NCBI RefSeq assembly: GCF_023159225.1 | Contig: NC_063166.1 | Location: 71,275,227-71,339,226 of the forward strand | Direction of reading: 5' to 3' | DNA from: Perognathus longimembris pacificus | Taxonomy: Eukaryota; Chordata; Mammalia; Rodentia; Heteromyidae | DNA length: 64,000 bases | Shown: in pieces, positions 32,730 through 44,334 of the stretch | Numbering within the stretch: the stretch's first letter is position 1 | Layout of the letters: each line of letters opens with the position of its first letter | Translations under genes and position numbers: made by a program | Notes under the pieces: model-generated | Database searches by the model: none | Told to the model about the DNA's origin: nothing | Seen by the model: the letters and a program-made list of their open reading frames with translations, nothing else

Positions 32730-32830
32730 AGGTGTAGTAGCACACATCTATAATCCAAGCACCTGGGAGACAGAAACAGGATTGAGAGCTTGAGGCCAAT
32801 CCAGGTTTCACAGTGAAATCTTTCAAAAAT
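32730..32830 (+). mobile_element. B1-like monomer
   Basis: Sense 7SL-derived pattern (CCAGGTGTAGTAGCACACAT...GAGGCCAATCCAGG). Confidence 0.55.
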
Positions 32831-32849
32831 GTATGGTTATTCAGAAAAC

Positions 32850-34195
32850 TGGGTAATAGTATCAGACAAACCAGATATAGAAAAGAATATTGCTAGTGAT
32901 AAAGATGCTTCTTTCATATTGATTATAAAGAGGACCTAATCCTCTTAAACATTTATAGCAAAACTTTAAAATGTGCAAGGCAAAAATGGATACTCCTTAT
33001 CCTATGAGCTAAATATATGTGCCTCCCCCTCAGCACACAGGTTAAGATCTTAATCCCCAGTGACATCGTATTTGAACATGGAGCCTTTGGGAGGTACTTG
33101 GGTCATGGGTAAGATTTTATAAGAGACACATGTGGAGGCAGCTGTCAAGCCAGAAAGCAAGCTTTTGCCAGACCTAACCTTGCTGGCATCTTGAGCACAG
33201 TCTTTCAGCCTCTAGAATTAAGAAAAATAAATTCCTGTTGTTTCATTTGCCCAAACTGGTATTACCACTGGTGTGTATAGCACTATTAATTTGATCCAAT
33301 TGACTTACCCAACAACAGCAGAATACAAATTCTTCTTAAGTGTGCAAGTGTTATTTGGCAATATAGGCCATATTCTAGGCCACAAAACAAATCTCAAGAA
33401 ATCAAAAAAGGATCAAGCAATGGTAACATAGTCTCTGATCACAAAGGAGTTAATTAGAAATCAACACCAAAAAGGAAAATCATCACTAAATAGTACATGG
33501 ATTTTTTTTTAAAAACCTCAGTAGGCAAATGGATCAGGAAAATGTGGTACATATACACAATGGAATTTTATGCCTTTATCAGAAAGAATGACATTGCCCC
33601 ATTCATAAGGAAATGGAAGAATTTGGAAAAAAAAATTATACTAAGTGAAGTGAGCCAGACCCAAAGAAACATGGACTCTATGGTTTCCCTCATAGAGAAT
33701 AATTAGCACAGGTTTAGGCTAGTCACAGCAGAGGATCACCAAGAGCCTAATAGCTATGCCCCTGTGAATACATAAGATGCTAAGTGAAATGAACTCCATG
33801 TTATGGAAACAAGTGTTACATCACTGTTGTAATTACTTTCAACATGCCCTGTGAAACCGTAGCTTCTTTTGTTGATGATCCTCTTGTATTCCCTCCTGTG
33901 GTCACTGTATCTCATCTGAATACACCGGATACTGTATATACTGGTATTAGAACTAGGGAAGTGAAAGGGAATATCAAAATTGAGAGACAAAGGAAAAAAA
34001 GACAAATGACTCCAAAAGCAATACTTGCAAAACCATTTGGTGTAAACCAACTGAACAACTCATGGGGGGGGGGGGGGGGGAATGAGGGAGGAGGTAACAA
34101 ACAGTACAAGAAATGTACCCAAGGCCTGACGTATGAAACTGTAACCCCTCTGTACATCAATTTGACAATAAAATAAAATTTAAAAAATAAATAAT
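32850..34195 (+). mobile_element. L1 remnants (ORF2 pieces and 3' UTR)
   Basis: Sense L1 pieces: 32850-33000, 33290-33490 (AGCAGAATACAAATTCTTCT, GGCCACAAAACAAATCTC) and 33510-34195. The last runs from the ORF2 end (ATGTGGTACATATACACAAT) through the 3' UTR with a run of 17 G (34064-34080) to the A-rich terminus. A MaLR LTR interrupts at 33001-33289. The join near 33490-33510 is a deletion or the edge of a second copy. Non-coding. Confidence 0.75.
33001..33289 (+). mobile_element. MaLR-type LTR (MST/MLT1-like)
   Basis: Ordered consensus blocks: TTAAGATCTTAATCCCCAGT, CCTTTGGGAGGTACTTGGGT, TTTTATAAGAGACAC, and terminal AGAAAAATAAATTCCTGTTG with its AATAAA. It sits inside the L1 and has no internal genes. 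Confidence 0.7.
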
Positions 34196-34447
34196 CCCCA
34201 CCACTGCCAAAAATAAAAAGCAAAGGAACAATCCTCAAGTAACAAAAGAAAAAAATAGGTAAAAATGAACAAGTATAGATAACTTCAGTGGACACCACAA
34301 AGAAAGTGAAGAGAAGACCCCCAGAATATCGACAAATTATGAGACAAGGGTTCAGAAGTGAAAACTGACATTTAGCTTCCTGTGAGAGATGGATCACTTA
34401 CCATGCTGGACATGATACTCCCACTTGATCGATCCCCTTTTATTCCT

Positions 34448-34530
34448 CATGGAAATTCAGTGACATCACAGGAGCCCATTTAGAGTGGAGGTCCATGACC
34501 TGCCCAAGGATGTGATGGAACTGGGATCCA
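34448..34530 (-). mobile_element. MIR fragment
   Basis: Antisense MIR core pattern (CCTGCCCAAGGATGTGATGGAACTGGGATCCAAATC). Confidence 0.5.
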
Positions 34531-34583
34531 AATCCCTATTTTCTCCTTTCCCTTCTCCCTCCCCTCCCTCTCTCCGTCCCTCC

Positions 34584-34880
34584 CTCAATATTAGTGTTTA
34601 AACTCAAGTCCTCACATTTGTCAGGCAGGTGCCAAACCACACCTCCAGCCCTGATTTTGCTGGCTTTTATTTAAGATAAGAGTCTTGCCTCCTTCCTCAG
34701 ACATGTACCCAGGTGCAATTTGCCTGTTTTAGGCTTCCCAATATAGTTGGACGACAACACATCCAGCTCTCATTGAGAAAGGGTTTTGAACTTTTCAGCT
34801 AGGAATGAATGGCCTTAAACCCAGATCCTCTCAATGTAAAACCTCCCCAGTGGCTAGGATTACAGGAATGAACCATGGGT
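34584..34880 (-). mobile_element. ID-like monomer followed by degraded B1-like sequence
   Basis: An antisense ID-like monomer lies at 34584-34650. A diverged 7SL-like stretch follows (to GGCTAGGATTACAGGAATGA near 34870). Confidence 0.45.
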
Positions 34881-34896
34881 GCACCGTTCCAACTTT

Positions 34897-35130
34897 GTTT
34901 TTGTTTTTTGGGTTTTTTTTGTTTTTGTTTTTGTTTTTGCCAGTCCTGGGGCTTGAACTCAGGGCCTGTTCACTGTCCCTGGCTTCTTTTTGCTCAAGGC
35001 TAGCACTCTGCCACTTGAGCCACAGCGCCCCTTCTGGCCGTTTTCTATATATGTGGTGCTGAGGAATCGAACCCAGGGCTTCATGTATACAAGGCAAGCA
35101 CTCTTGCCACTAGGCCATATTCCCAGCCCT
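34897..35130 (-). mobile_element. IDL-Geo SINE with 13-bp target duplication
   Basis: Antisense full-length copy. CCGTTCCAACTTT is repeated at 34884-34896 and 35131-35143. The tail is (GTTTTT)n on this strand; the Geo B box is intact. Confidence 0.93.
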
Positions 35131-35143
35131 CCGTTCCAACTTT

Positions 35144-35845
35144 CTTTTGGTCACTCTGCACTGCTTGTTGAAGGAAGCTAGACATGGAAAATGGCAGCCT
35201 TGTTTTATCCAAGGGGAAAACAGATCCAAAAAAGAAAATTCTCTTCCAAGTTCCCATGGCTGGCTGAGGCTTCCTGGTTTATTGCCCTCTGTTTGGGCAC
35301 ACGAGGGAACCTCTGCAATAAAATGGCTTATCTGGGTTTATCTAGTGTAGAGTTACATAAACTGCCAGCTATCCTGGAAGGAATAATTTTATCATTTCTA
35401 ACCATTGTGAGCGAAGAAATATTGAATAGTAGAAGGACATTTGGGTCTATAAGATGGGAGAGGTAAATTTGAGAGCTGAGTTTTGTTTTTGTTGTTACTT
35501 TGTGGGGCAGGGATTGAACTCACGCATGCTAGGCAAGTGCTCTACCACTGACCCACATCAAGTCTAGCAGGCAGTTATTAACCCTTTTGGGGGTCTTGTT
35601 TATGTCTGGTGTATGCCCCAGTGTTCTCATTGATTATAGGAGAGAGCTGTGCGTTTCTCACCTCCTAGGGCGAGATCAGAGATGCCAGGGCACTTGGACA
35701 ACAAAGGACTTGGAACAAAGGTAGATAACAAGTTATGAAAAAGAGGCTCTTTGTGTATGTATGTTTAATGAATAGTCAAGGGTGGCTTATCAGTTGTGGG
35801 CAAAAGGTGTGGCTAAAGTATTTGAAAGTATGGTTTATTTATTTT
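35144..35845. other. Intergenic, mostly unique sequence with one ID-like monomer
   Basis: An ID-like monomer (antisense) lies at 35497-35568 (GGGATTGAACTCACGCATGC). A 91-residue open frame at 35191-35466 has no recognisable similarity. Confidence 0.55.
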
Positions 35846-36096
35846 TTTTTTTTACTTTTCTTTTTGCTCCATACTAGGGCTTGAACTCAAGGCCTGGTCA
35901 CAGTCCCTTAGTTTGTTCACTCAAGGCTGGCACTCTACCATTTGAGTCACAACTCTACTTCTGGCTTTTTTGGTGGTTAATTAGAGGTGAGAGTCTCATG
36001 GACTTTTTCCTTCCCTGGGCTGGCTTTGAACCACTATCCTCATATTCCTGCCTCCTGAGTAGCTAAGATTACAGGCATGAGCCACCAGTGCCTGGC
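35846..36096 (-). mobile_element. B1-Geo chimeric SINE
   Basis: Antisense full-length copy with a T-rich tail and an intact 7SL-like end (GCATGAGCCACCAGTGCCTGG). Confidence 0.75.
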
Positions 36097-39000
36097 TGAA
36101 AGTGTGCTTTTGAAGACCTGGATTATTCACATAGTAATGTGCCTGTTCTAGCAGACTGCCCTCAGCCAGCCTCTGTACATGAAGTTGTCTGGGGCTCCTT
36201 TTATCTAATAGCAGACCTGACTAGCCGAGATTGAGGCTGTGTAGGCATTGCCAAGTGCATGGCCCCCGCTGCCACCCACAGAGTGGAAGGAAGCAGAGGG
36301 GCATAGTAATGTCTGCCACTAGAAGCAGCAACTAGAAGATGCCAACCCATCTTATGCTTTGTAGTGCTGGGGTTGCCAAGAAATAGGACACTTGGAAACA
36401 TGGGACTGAGGAGACAATAGCACCATCTTCAGTAATAAGTTCTGGGGGCAGAGGCTGTCTATGGAGTAATTATGTCATTACAGTGCCTTCCTCCAGGGCC
36501 CTTCTAAGAAAGAGCTCTAGCTTTAATGCCACATGGATTTCAGACAGCAGAGACCGTGATGTCTCTTAGCTTCATAGCTTATTGGTTATATCAGTTATTG
36601 AGGTATCCACATCTTCCCTAACATGCACTCTTGAAATCTGGGGTGCTGGGGTGGGCTAGTTCTCCACTCCCTGGCCCAGGGGCCTGCTGTCTTAGGGTGA
36701 TCTCTTGCATGTGCAGTGTCCAGTCTCAAAGTGGGGTCAGAATGCAGTTGTTTCTCTGGGTAGGATCACAATGGTACTGCTCCCTGCAGGATTCATTTTC
36801 TCTTCCCTGAAATCAGAGTAATCCATTCAGTATTCTGGAGGCTAAGGCAAAGAGCTGTAGTTGTGGGTTCTTGTTGAAGTCCCAGCTCGATCACTGGTGA
36901 CAGTGGGCCAAGCACCAGTAGGTATGGATCTGACTTCCTGTGAACACCTAGGTGTTTCCAGATCTCTCTGGAAGCCTTCATCTGTACACTAGGAGTGGAA
37001 CTAGGCCCTGTCTCGCAGGACTGTGAGAACTGGATTTGTAGTACTCAATTAAGCTGTTAAGGAAACGCAAACTGTTTGCTACTCTGGAACAGGCCATGCA
37101 GACTTTGGGTTGAGTGAGCCTGTTAGGCCCCACAGCTGGACTCAGCCTTTCCCTTCGTGCAGACACTGGGCCAAGAGCTGTGTCCTCTGAGGTTACAGTT
37201 GCTGTGACAAGATGCTCCGGAGGACCATTGGTCAATTGCCAGAGGGTGGCCAGGCCTCAGAACCCCATCCTGCAAGGAAGCCATGGAGGATCTGGAAGGG
37301 TGTAGCAGGAAGAAGAAGAAGAAGAAACAAGCATGGTGTGCTCAGTGGCTGTACTTGTGGCTGGGGAATAAAGATGGTTCTTGCCTGGAGGGTGAAAGGG
37401 GGAGGGGCAGAGCTGGAGGACTATTGGCTGGTTCTCAGGATGACTTGTACCACCAGGGTGGCCGATGAGTCTTGAGTGGGTGTGGGCCATAAGGAGTTTC
37501 TCTGTTAAAATGGAACATCCCCTCCCAGCTCCAAGGGTGCAGACCCTCAGCCCTGCCATTGACTTGCAGAGATGCAAAGCTATTTTCAAGTTGGAAGCTT
37601 GCCAAGAACATGCTAAGGAGTGTCTGCTGAGACTTCCCAGACTGCCCTCTGATGAGGTGCTTAGCACCCTGACATTGCTGTAGGACGCACCCCACATTCC
37701 TCCTCAGGATCATGGTGACGGCTCTGGCAAGGTCAGGAGGCATCTGGCCTGGCATGTCATAAAAAGGCCATTTGCTCAGGCACGGTCATTGCTCAAGAAA
37801 TCAAAGGATGCCATCCCAACTCCTTTTTGCTATCTTCTGGGGCTGCCTGGGAAGCCTCACAAGGGCCATTCAGCCCCGGATGTGCCTGGAACTCTGTACC
37901 TCATTGCAATGGTTGAAAGTCTGTGAACTTGTTCCCAGGGGTGACTTTTCTTCTCAGCCTGGGCCAAAACAAGCATAGGGAGCTCTGATTATGAGGCAAT
38001 GAAAGTTTATTAGGCTCTGGAATGGCACTGTGTCACCACCTGTTCTATGTGGTTTCAGATAAGCGGTGGGGCGCTCGCCCTCCCTCCTTCCTGACCGCTG
38101 ATGAATGCGCCTGCAGGCATCAGCCAGAGCTCGTGTGAGCACTGGAGTGGGAGCTGAAGAGGGGCTGGGAAGGCAATGAAAGGATCCCATCTGGTCAGCT
38201 GGGGACAAGGGAGTGCGTGATTGCCTGACAGCCACAACCAAGTCAGCCAAGTGTCAGCACGCCTGACTGTAGTTCTAGATTGTCTGATTTTTCTAAGAGA
38301 TTTTGTATCACAGTCTCTGGTTTTTCAATGTTGGCCACTGCCATGAACATGCTTGGAATGCCAGCTCCCTTTGAAGAATTCTGCTGAGGATCTGGGATGG
38401 GTGTGTGCGTGCATGCGCCGCTGGCCCCGCTCTGTGGGGGATGTTCTTGTCTCAGGAATGGTGTGGTCAGGGCAGAGCCTGAGGTTGCCTTTGAGCTAGT
38501 TACATCTGCCTGTGGATGACCAGGCCTGTCCCTGATTCCCTGGGGGACTTGGGGACAGTTCTTGGCCAACTCTGGCCTCAGTTTCCCCTCTTGGCCTTGT
38601 CTTTGGGACCTCTCAAGCCCCAGGCAGCTTAAATGTTCTTCTAGGGCCCACCTGGAAGGAATTCAGAGTGGGGAGTTTTCAAAAGAAGAACTGCATTGAT
38701 TCAGGATAAACTGTGCATCTTTTGGTGGTTTCAAAACCTAGAATTTTCCAGAAAGAAGGGCTTTGCCAGCCGCTTCCAGAGTCTTTGGCCAAAGCACCAG
38801 GGCCAAGGGAGGGTTCTGTTAGCACTTAGCAGATGTTCACGGTGAAGGTCAGGGATGAAGGGGGTTGCGACAGATGGAAGAGAGCAGATGAGGGGATCGC
38901 CCCAGCAGCCTGGTTTCCTGTCTCTGTTTTTGTGGACTCTGAGCCCAGATGACTCTTTCCTACCTCTGGGCCTCAGTTTTCTTCCCCTGAAAATGAGAAG

Positions 39001-39642
39001 GTGGCTCATTTCTGGACCCCCCCCTTCTTTTCCATTATAGTGTTATCATTTCCACGAGGATTGTAATTTAAACGTAAAAATACCCGTGTTTCCTTTTCTT
39101 TCTGAGTTTCACTATGTAACCTACGCTGGCCTTGTGATAATCCTCTCAACCTCCCGAATCAGGGATTTCAGGTATGTGCCACCTTGCCCAGCTACATCCC
39201 TACCATATTTCTTAGAAGCCACTGGGGAGAGGCACTGTGGATACAGCTGGCCAAAATAAACCTGGTCCTTGCCCGTGTGGCACAGACAATCTTGAGGGAA
39301 ACACAGTGGCCAGTTATCAAAAGGTAAGTGTGCTTGGGAAAAGTGCTTTGATAAGAAAAAGGTTCCTGGAAGAGGAACTTAATGGGCAGAATGTGTCAGC
39401 AGGGTGATTATCTCAGCAGCCATCCAGCACAGCCCTCCTTGCCCCACGCTCTGGCCCCTTGGCTTTCCTCAGGCCGGGGAGGGAAGGGTTAATCAAGAGC
39501 CTGAGCTTGCAGGTAGGCCATAAGGCCAATGGATCTGGCTTGAGGGACAGTTCTTTGGCGTAACATAGTGGCTCAGACACCAGGTTTGTGGCCAGCTGGG
39601 CTCCAGCCCTCCTGGGTGTCTGTCAGAGGAGGGGACCCTGTC
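36097..39642. other. Intergenic, unique-looking sequence with minor MIR and B1 pieces
   Basis: MIR-like pieces lie near 38540-38610 and 38935-39010 (CCTCTGGGCCTCAGTTTTC), both sense, and an antisense B1-like monomer at 39090-39195. Open frames at 37257-37697 (146 residues, -) and others show no known family and overlap on both strands, so I do not call genes. The stretch carries few young SINEs. Confidence 0.6.
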
Positions 39643-39661
39643 TGAGGTGGGTGCATCATTT

Positions 39662-39878
39662 TTTTTTTTTTTTTTTTTTTTTTTTGGCCAGTCCTGGGCC
39701 TTGGACTCAGGGCCTGAGCACTGTCCCTGGCTTCTTCCCGCTCAAGGCTAGCACTCCGCCACTTGAGCCACAGCGCCACTTCTGGCCGTTTTCTGTATAT
39801 GTGGTGCTGGGGAATCGAACCTAGGGCCTCGTGTATCCGAGGCAGGCACTCTTGCCACTAGGCTATATCCCCAGCCCA
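39662..39878 (-). mobile_element. IDL-Geo SINE, young type with 19-bp target duplication
   Basis: Antisense full-length copy with an uninterrupted T tract of more than 20. TGAGGTGGGTGCATCATTT is repeated perfectly at 39643-39661 and 39879-39897, the longest duplication in the window. Confidence 0.96.
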
Positions 39879-39897
39879 TGAGGTGGGTGCATCATTT

Positions 39898-41200
39898 AGG
39901 AAATGAGCAGAGTTATCAGTAGCCTCCTCACCTTGCATCTGTTCCTCGCATGCCAGCAGCAGAACTGCCCAGCCTGCGTCCCCAGAAGGAGTCAGGCCGC
40001 CCTCCCTCCCTAGCTCCTGGCCCCAGGCCTGCTGTCATGGGAGTCCTGAGGGGCCCCAGAGGGGCTGCAGCCCCCTCTCCCCTAACCACACCAGCAGAGG
40101 AGGAAGCCCTGAGCCACCAGCCCCTCCGTGGGCTGTGCCCGGTCACTCACAATGACCTTGGCAAGGCTGAGCACCTGCACCACTGGCAGGAGAGAAAGCA
40201 CTGCCTGTGCCCACGTCTGCTGCTCACACATACCCCCTCAGGCCCCCTCTATGCCAGGGGAGGGGGCTCCGGGGGAGCGGATGGGAGAGCTTCAGGTTCC
40301 ATGGGCTCCGGCCCCCACGCCCTGAGCGGGCCTGGTGAAGAAAGCAACAGTTAGAAAACCCAAAGCGAACCAGGGAGCAAGCACACTGTTGCAGGACGTG
40401 TGGTCTGACCTGACACCCATCCAGGCCACGTCTCGCGTGGGCTGCGGGAAGGAGGGACTCAACACGTAAAGCCCGCAGCGCAAAAGCAGGCGCAGGGCAC
40501 ATGCTCAGTGCGCTGCAAAACAGAGGCCTCTGAAGGTTTCCTCAAGTGTGTGTGTGTGAAGAAGTGCCCAGCCCCCTACATACACACTCATGTCCCATAC
40601 ACACACGTACACATGCTCACATTCACACGTGTGCACTCATACACACATGCACACTCATATATACACACACACACTGCTCCTGCATACTTGGACTGAAGAG
40701 GGAAGCATGGCAGAGGGGGTGGGGGGGAAGGGCGGCCATCACTGGCTTTGCAAGCCGAGCTCAAGTGGACAGCGATAAGACGAGGGCTGTTTGTAACTAG
40801 TTCCCGGAGCCATAAATTCTGGCTCTATTTGCCAGTCTTACTGGAAGGATTAAGTTGACTTTGAAAAGAGCCCAAAGAAAGAGGAGAAGGGGCCACCTTC
40901 CAGGGCTAATGGCATGGATCATGTTCGGAGTCAGATGGCCTCTCTCTGACAAAGTTCTTCTACAGCCCATCCTCCAGTCCTGGCTGGGACCCTGCCAGTC
41001 ACACGCTGCTTGTACAGGTTGTTGTCCACACAATGTTCTTGTGATCCTGGCCTGCCATGTACAAATGTCTCCCCACCCCCAGCACCTTCGTTCAACAACT
41101 CAGGGAGACTTGGAGCACCTCCCATGTGCCAGACTTCTGAGGAAGAAAGGACAGAGCGTTGAGCAAGACGAAGTCCCTCCTCTCCCAAAATGTTAGATAC
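39898..41200. other. Intergenic, GC-rich then CA-rich sequence
   Basis: Bases 39930-40510 are GC-rich with scattered CpG but below what I would call a CpG island by eye. A CA-rich degenerate microsatellite lies at 40575-40680. No exon was recognised. Confidence 0.5.
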
Positions 41201-41204
41201 AGCC

Positions 41205-41397
41205 AGGAGTGGTGGTACATGCCTACCATCCCAGCTATGTGGGAAGCAGAGATAGGATGATCACAGAGTGAGGCTGCGCCAAGCTCTGAAAACATACTAA
41301 AGCAAAATGGGCTGTCTCTGTGGCCATGGCTGAGGCGATACAGCACCTGCCTGGCAAGGACAAGGCTCTTGAGTTCCAACTGTAGTACTGCCAGAAA
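41205..41397 (+). mobile_element. B1-ID composite SINE
   Basis: A sense 7SL/B1-like monomer (AGCCAGGAGTGGTGGTACAT) is followed by an ID-like monomer (GGCTGAGGCGATACAGCACC ... GAGTTCCAACTGTAGTACTG). This resembles the B1-dID arrangement of other rodents and lacks a Geo half. Confidence 0.55.
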
Positions 41398-41432
41398 ACA
41401 AAAAGTGTTTAACTCATGTTACTTAACTCACA

Positions 41433-41434
<2 letters not shown>

Positions 41435-41464
<30 letters not shown>
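41435..41464. repeat. (TG)15 microsatellite at a SINE tail
   Basis: A perfect TG run lies between the target duplication and the 3' end of the B1-Geo element at 41465-41702. Confidence 0.95.
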
Positions 41465-41471
<7 letters not shown>

Positions 41472-41702
41472 CAGTTTTGGGTCTTGAACTCTGGGAGTTC
41501 AGTCTGGGAGCTGTCCCTGAGCTTCTTTTGCTCGAGGCTAGCACTCTCTCACCTGAGCCACAACTCTACTTGAACTTTTTGTGGTTAATTAGAAATAACA
41601 ATCTCACAGACTTTTCTGCCCAGGCTGGCTTCAGATTGTGATCCTCAGATCTGAGCCTCTTGAGTAGCTAGGTTGACAGGCTTGAGCCATTGGCACCCAG
41701 CT
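41465..41702 (-). mobile_element. B1-Geo chimeric SINE with (CA)n tail and 13-bp target duplication
   Basis: Antisense full-length copy. TTAACTCACAATT is repeated at 41423-41435 and 41703-41715, with the (TG)15 inside the duplicated pair. The microsatellite is therefore part of the inserted element or grew from its tail. Confidence 0.9.
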
Positions 41703-41736
41703 TTAACTCACAATTTTTTGACGCTATAGTATGGGA

Positions 41737-41937
41737 AAAGCCAGAAGTGGAACTATGGCTCACATGGTAGCGCACTAACCTTGAGTGGAAAAAAGCTCAG
41801 GGACCATGCCCAGGGCCCTGGAGATAAAAGTCTCATGCACTTTGATCAATGCCTGGGCAGGCTTCAAACCACAATCCTCAGATCTCAACCTTCTGAATAG
41901 CTAGAATTACAGCTGTGAGCCACCAGCCCTTGGCCAA
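41737..41937. mobile_element. Rearranged SINE: Geo half sense joined to B1 half antisense
   Basis: Bases 41737-41815 read as a Geo half on +. From about 41820 (GGAGATAAAAGTCTCATG) the linker and 7SL-like half read on -. The junction falls in GGGCCCTGGAGATA. Confidence 0.65.
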
Positions 41938-41949
41938 CCATCACTTTTT

Positions 41950-42168
41950 GTTGTTGGTGGTGGTGGTGGTCATGAGTCTTGAATTGTGGGCCTGGGCACT
42001 GTCCCTGAGCAGCTCAGCTCAAGGCTAATGTTCTAACACTTGAGCCACATCACCACTTCCTGTTTTCTGGTGGTTGATTGGAGATAAGAAAGAGTCTCAA
42101 GGCTTTCCTGCCCAGGCTGTCTTTGAACTGTGATCCTCAGATCTCAGCCTCCTGAGTAGCTAGGATCT
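41950..42168 (-). mobile_element. B1-Geo chimeric SINE
   Basis: Antisense copy with a (GGT)n tract at its tail end (41955-41970). Confidence 0.7.
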
Positions 42169-42720
42169 AACCACTTTTAAGAGATGACTATTCTGTTTCT
42201 TCTTCATGTCTTTGGTCTTTTTCTTTTCTTGTCTCAGTACTTTGGGTAAGACCTACAATAAGATGTTGGATTGTTTCTGGTCTCAAAAGGAAAAGCTTTC
42301 TCCATTTCACATTTATTTGGTTAATTGCAGATACAATCTTTATGTCAAATTTATGGAAATGCCTTCATATTTTTTTTCAGTACTAGAAGTTGCTAGGGTT
42401 TGAACTGAGCCATATGCTTGCTAAGCAGGTGCTCTACCATTGAGCCACTCCCCCAGCCCTGGTTCTTAAATCATGAACAGTTAACAAATGGTTTTTGCAT
42501 CTCTTGACATGCTCACATTGTTTTTGTCCTTTAACCAGTTTATATGCTGAATGACCAAGGCTTTTCTCGTGTTAAATCAATCTTACATTCCCAAGATTTA
42601 GCCCATTTGGGATGTATTTTTTTTTATAAGGATTGATGGATCTTTTTTGACTAACCTATGTTACTGTTATTGCTGGGGGGGGGTGTTTTGTTTTGTCTGG
42701 GGTTTGCTTGTATGTTTTCT

Positions 42721-42925
42721 TCTTTTTTTTTTGGCCAGTCCTGGTCCTTGGACTCAGGGCCTGAGCACTGTCCCTGGCTTCCTTTTGCTCAAGGCTAGCA
42801 CTCTGCCACTTGAGCCACAGCACCACTTCTGGCCATTTTCTGTATATGTGGTGCTGTGGAATCGAACCCAGGGCCTCATGTATACGAGGCAAGCACTCTT
42901 GCCACTAGGCCATATCCCCAGCCCC
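42721..42925 (-). mobile_element. IDL-Geo SINE with 16-bp target duplication
   Basis: Antisense full-length copy. TGCTTGTATGTTTTCT is repeated at 42705-42720 and 42926-42941. Confidence 0.95.
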
Positions 42926-43816
42926 TGCTTGTATGTTTTCTGAGACAGCATATCACTATGTAACCCAGGCTGGCCTGAAGTTCATGCTTCTGCTTCAGCA
43001 CCCCAAATGCTGGCATTACAGGCATGTATCACCCTGCCTAGCAACTTAGCTTGGTGTATTAGTGAGGATTCACATGATATGCTTGTAAGACTGACTCGTC
43101 CTTCTTCCTTTCAGTGTGTGTGTCCTATATGTTGAGAAGTTTATGATAGCTCATAAAAATGACTTGGTGATTATTCACTCTTTCTCTGTTCTCTGATAAC
43201 TGTGTCATCTATGCTTTCTATTTGTTTTAAAATAAAATGGGCTTCATGACATTTTATATCTTCCCATTGTGTTGTCCATTTCATTTCACATGTCGAATTT
43301 ATTGGCTCAGGGTTGTTCAAAATGTATCTCTGTCCTCACTCTCTGTCTCTATCTCCTCCTCTTCTCTCTCCTACTGGCTCAGGGACCCATGCTTCCTAAG
43401 CAGTTGGTCCGTGCTTCCAGCCATTTTGTGCTTTAGTTATTTTTCAGGAAGTCTCTTGTGTTTTTTGCCCAGGACTGACCTTGGACCATGAATCTTCTAC
43501 CTATATTTCTTATATAAATGGGATTAAAGGAGCACCACTGCACCAGGCTTATTTCATTGAGATGGGGGCTCACTAACCTTTTGTCCTTTCTAGCTTGGTA
43601 TATATTATCCTATCCTCTCAATCTCCACCTCTTAAATTTGCTACTAAGGGTTGCAAACACAGGTTACTCCAGAATTTCCTTTTTATTAATTTTTGTATTG
43701 GCAACATATGTAGTAATGTCTCATTTTTTTTAAATCCCTAATACTGTTGTCTTGTGCCATTTCTTTTTCTCCAGGCCAATTTCCTTCAGGAATTTGTCAG
43801 TTTAATTAGTCTTTTT

Positions 43817-44063
43817 TTTTAATGGCCGCTTTCATTTTATTTTATTTATTTATTTTTATTTTATTTTATTTTTTGCCAGTCCTGGGCCTTGGACTCAGGG
43901 CCTGAGCACTGTTCCTGGCTTCTTTTTGCTCAAGGCTAGCACTCTGCCACTTGAGCCACAGCGCCACTTCTGGCTGTTTTCTATATATATGTGGTGCTGG
44001 GGAATTGAACCCAGGGCTTCATGTATACGAGGCAAGCACTCTTGCCACTAGGCCATATTCCCC
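43817..44063 (-). mobile_element. IDL-Geo SINE with long A/T-rich tail
   Basis: Antisense copy. The tail region (43817-43873) is a (TTTTA)n-type expansion. An imperfect duplication, TAATTA then G or C then TCTTTTT, flanks it at 43803-43816 and 44064-44077. Confidence 0.85.
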
Positions 44064-44131
44064 TAATTACTCTTTTTAAAGGATTGAATTTTGCCTTTGT
44101 TGGATTATCTGTCTTAATTCTTATTCTTATT

Positions 44132-44334
44132 ATTTTTTTTTTGGCCAGTCCTGGGCCTTGGACTCAGGGCCTGAGCATTGTCCCTGGCTTCTTCCCGCTC
44201 AAGGCTAGCACTCTGCCACCTGAGCCACAGCGCCCCTTCTGGCCGTTTTCCATATATGTGGTGCTGGGGAATTGAACCGAGAGCTTCATGTGTAGGAGGC
44301 AAGCACTCTTGCCACTAGGCCATATTCCCAGCCC
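44132..44334 (-). mobile_element. IDL-Geo SINE
   Basis: Antisense full-length copy. AATTCTTAT lies at 44116-44124 and 44335-44343, a likely target duplication. Confidence 0.9.

Noticed and set aside
37257..37697. 146-residue - frame between the two genes
   Set aside because: No recognisable similarity and overlapped by open frames on +; no splice or promoter support.
39950..40354. 134-residue + frame in a GC-rich region, possible CpG island or gene
   Set aside because: CpG is sparse by eye, frames are open on both strands and nothing resembles a known protein.
40575..40680. Histidine-rich or threonine-rich small proteins
   Set aside because: Frames are products of a degenerate CA microsatellite.
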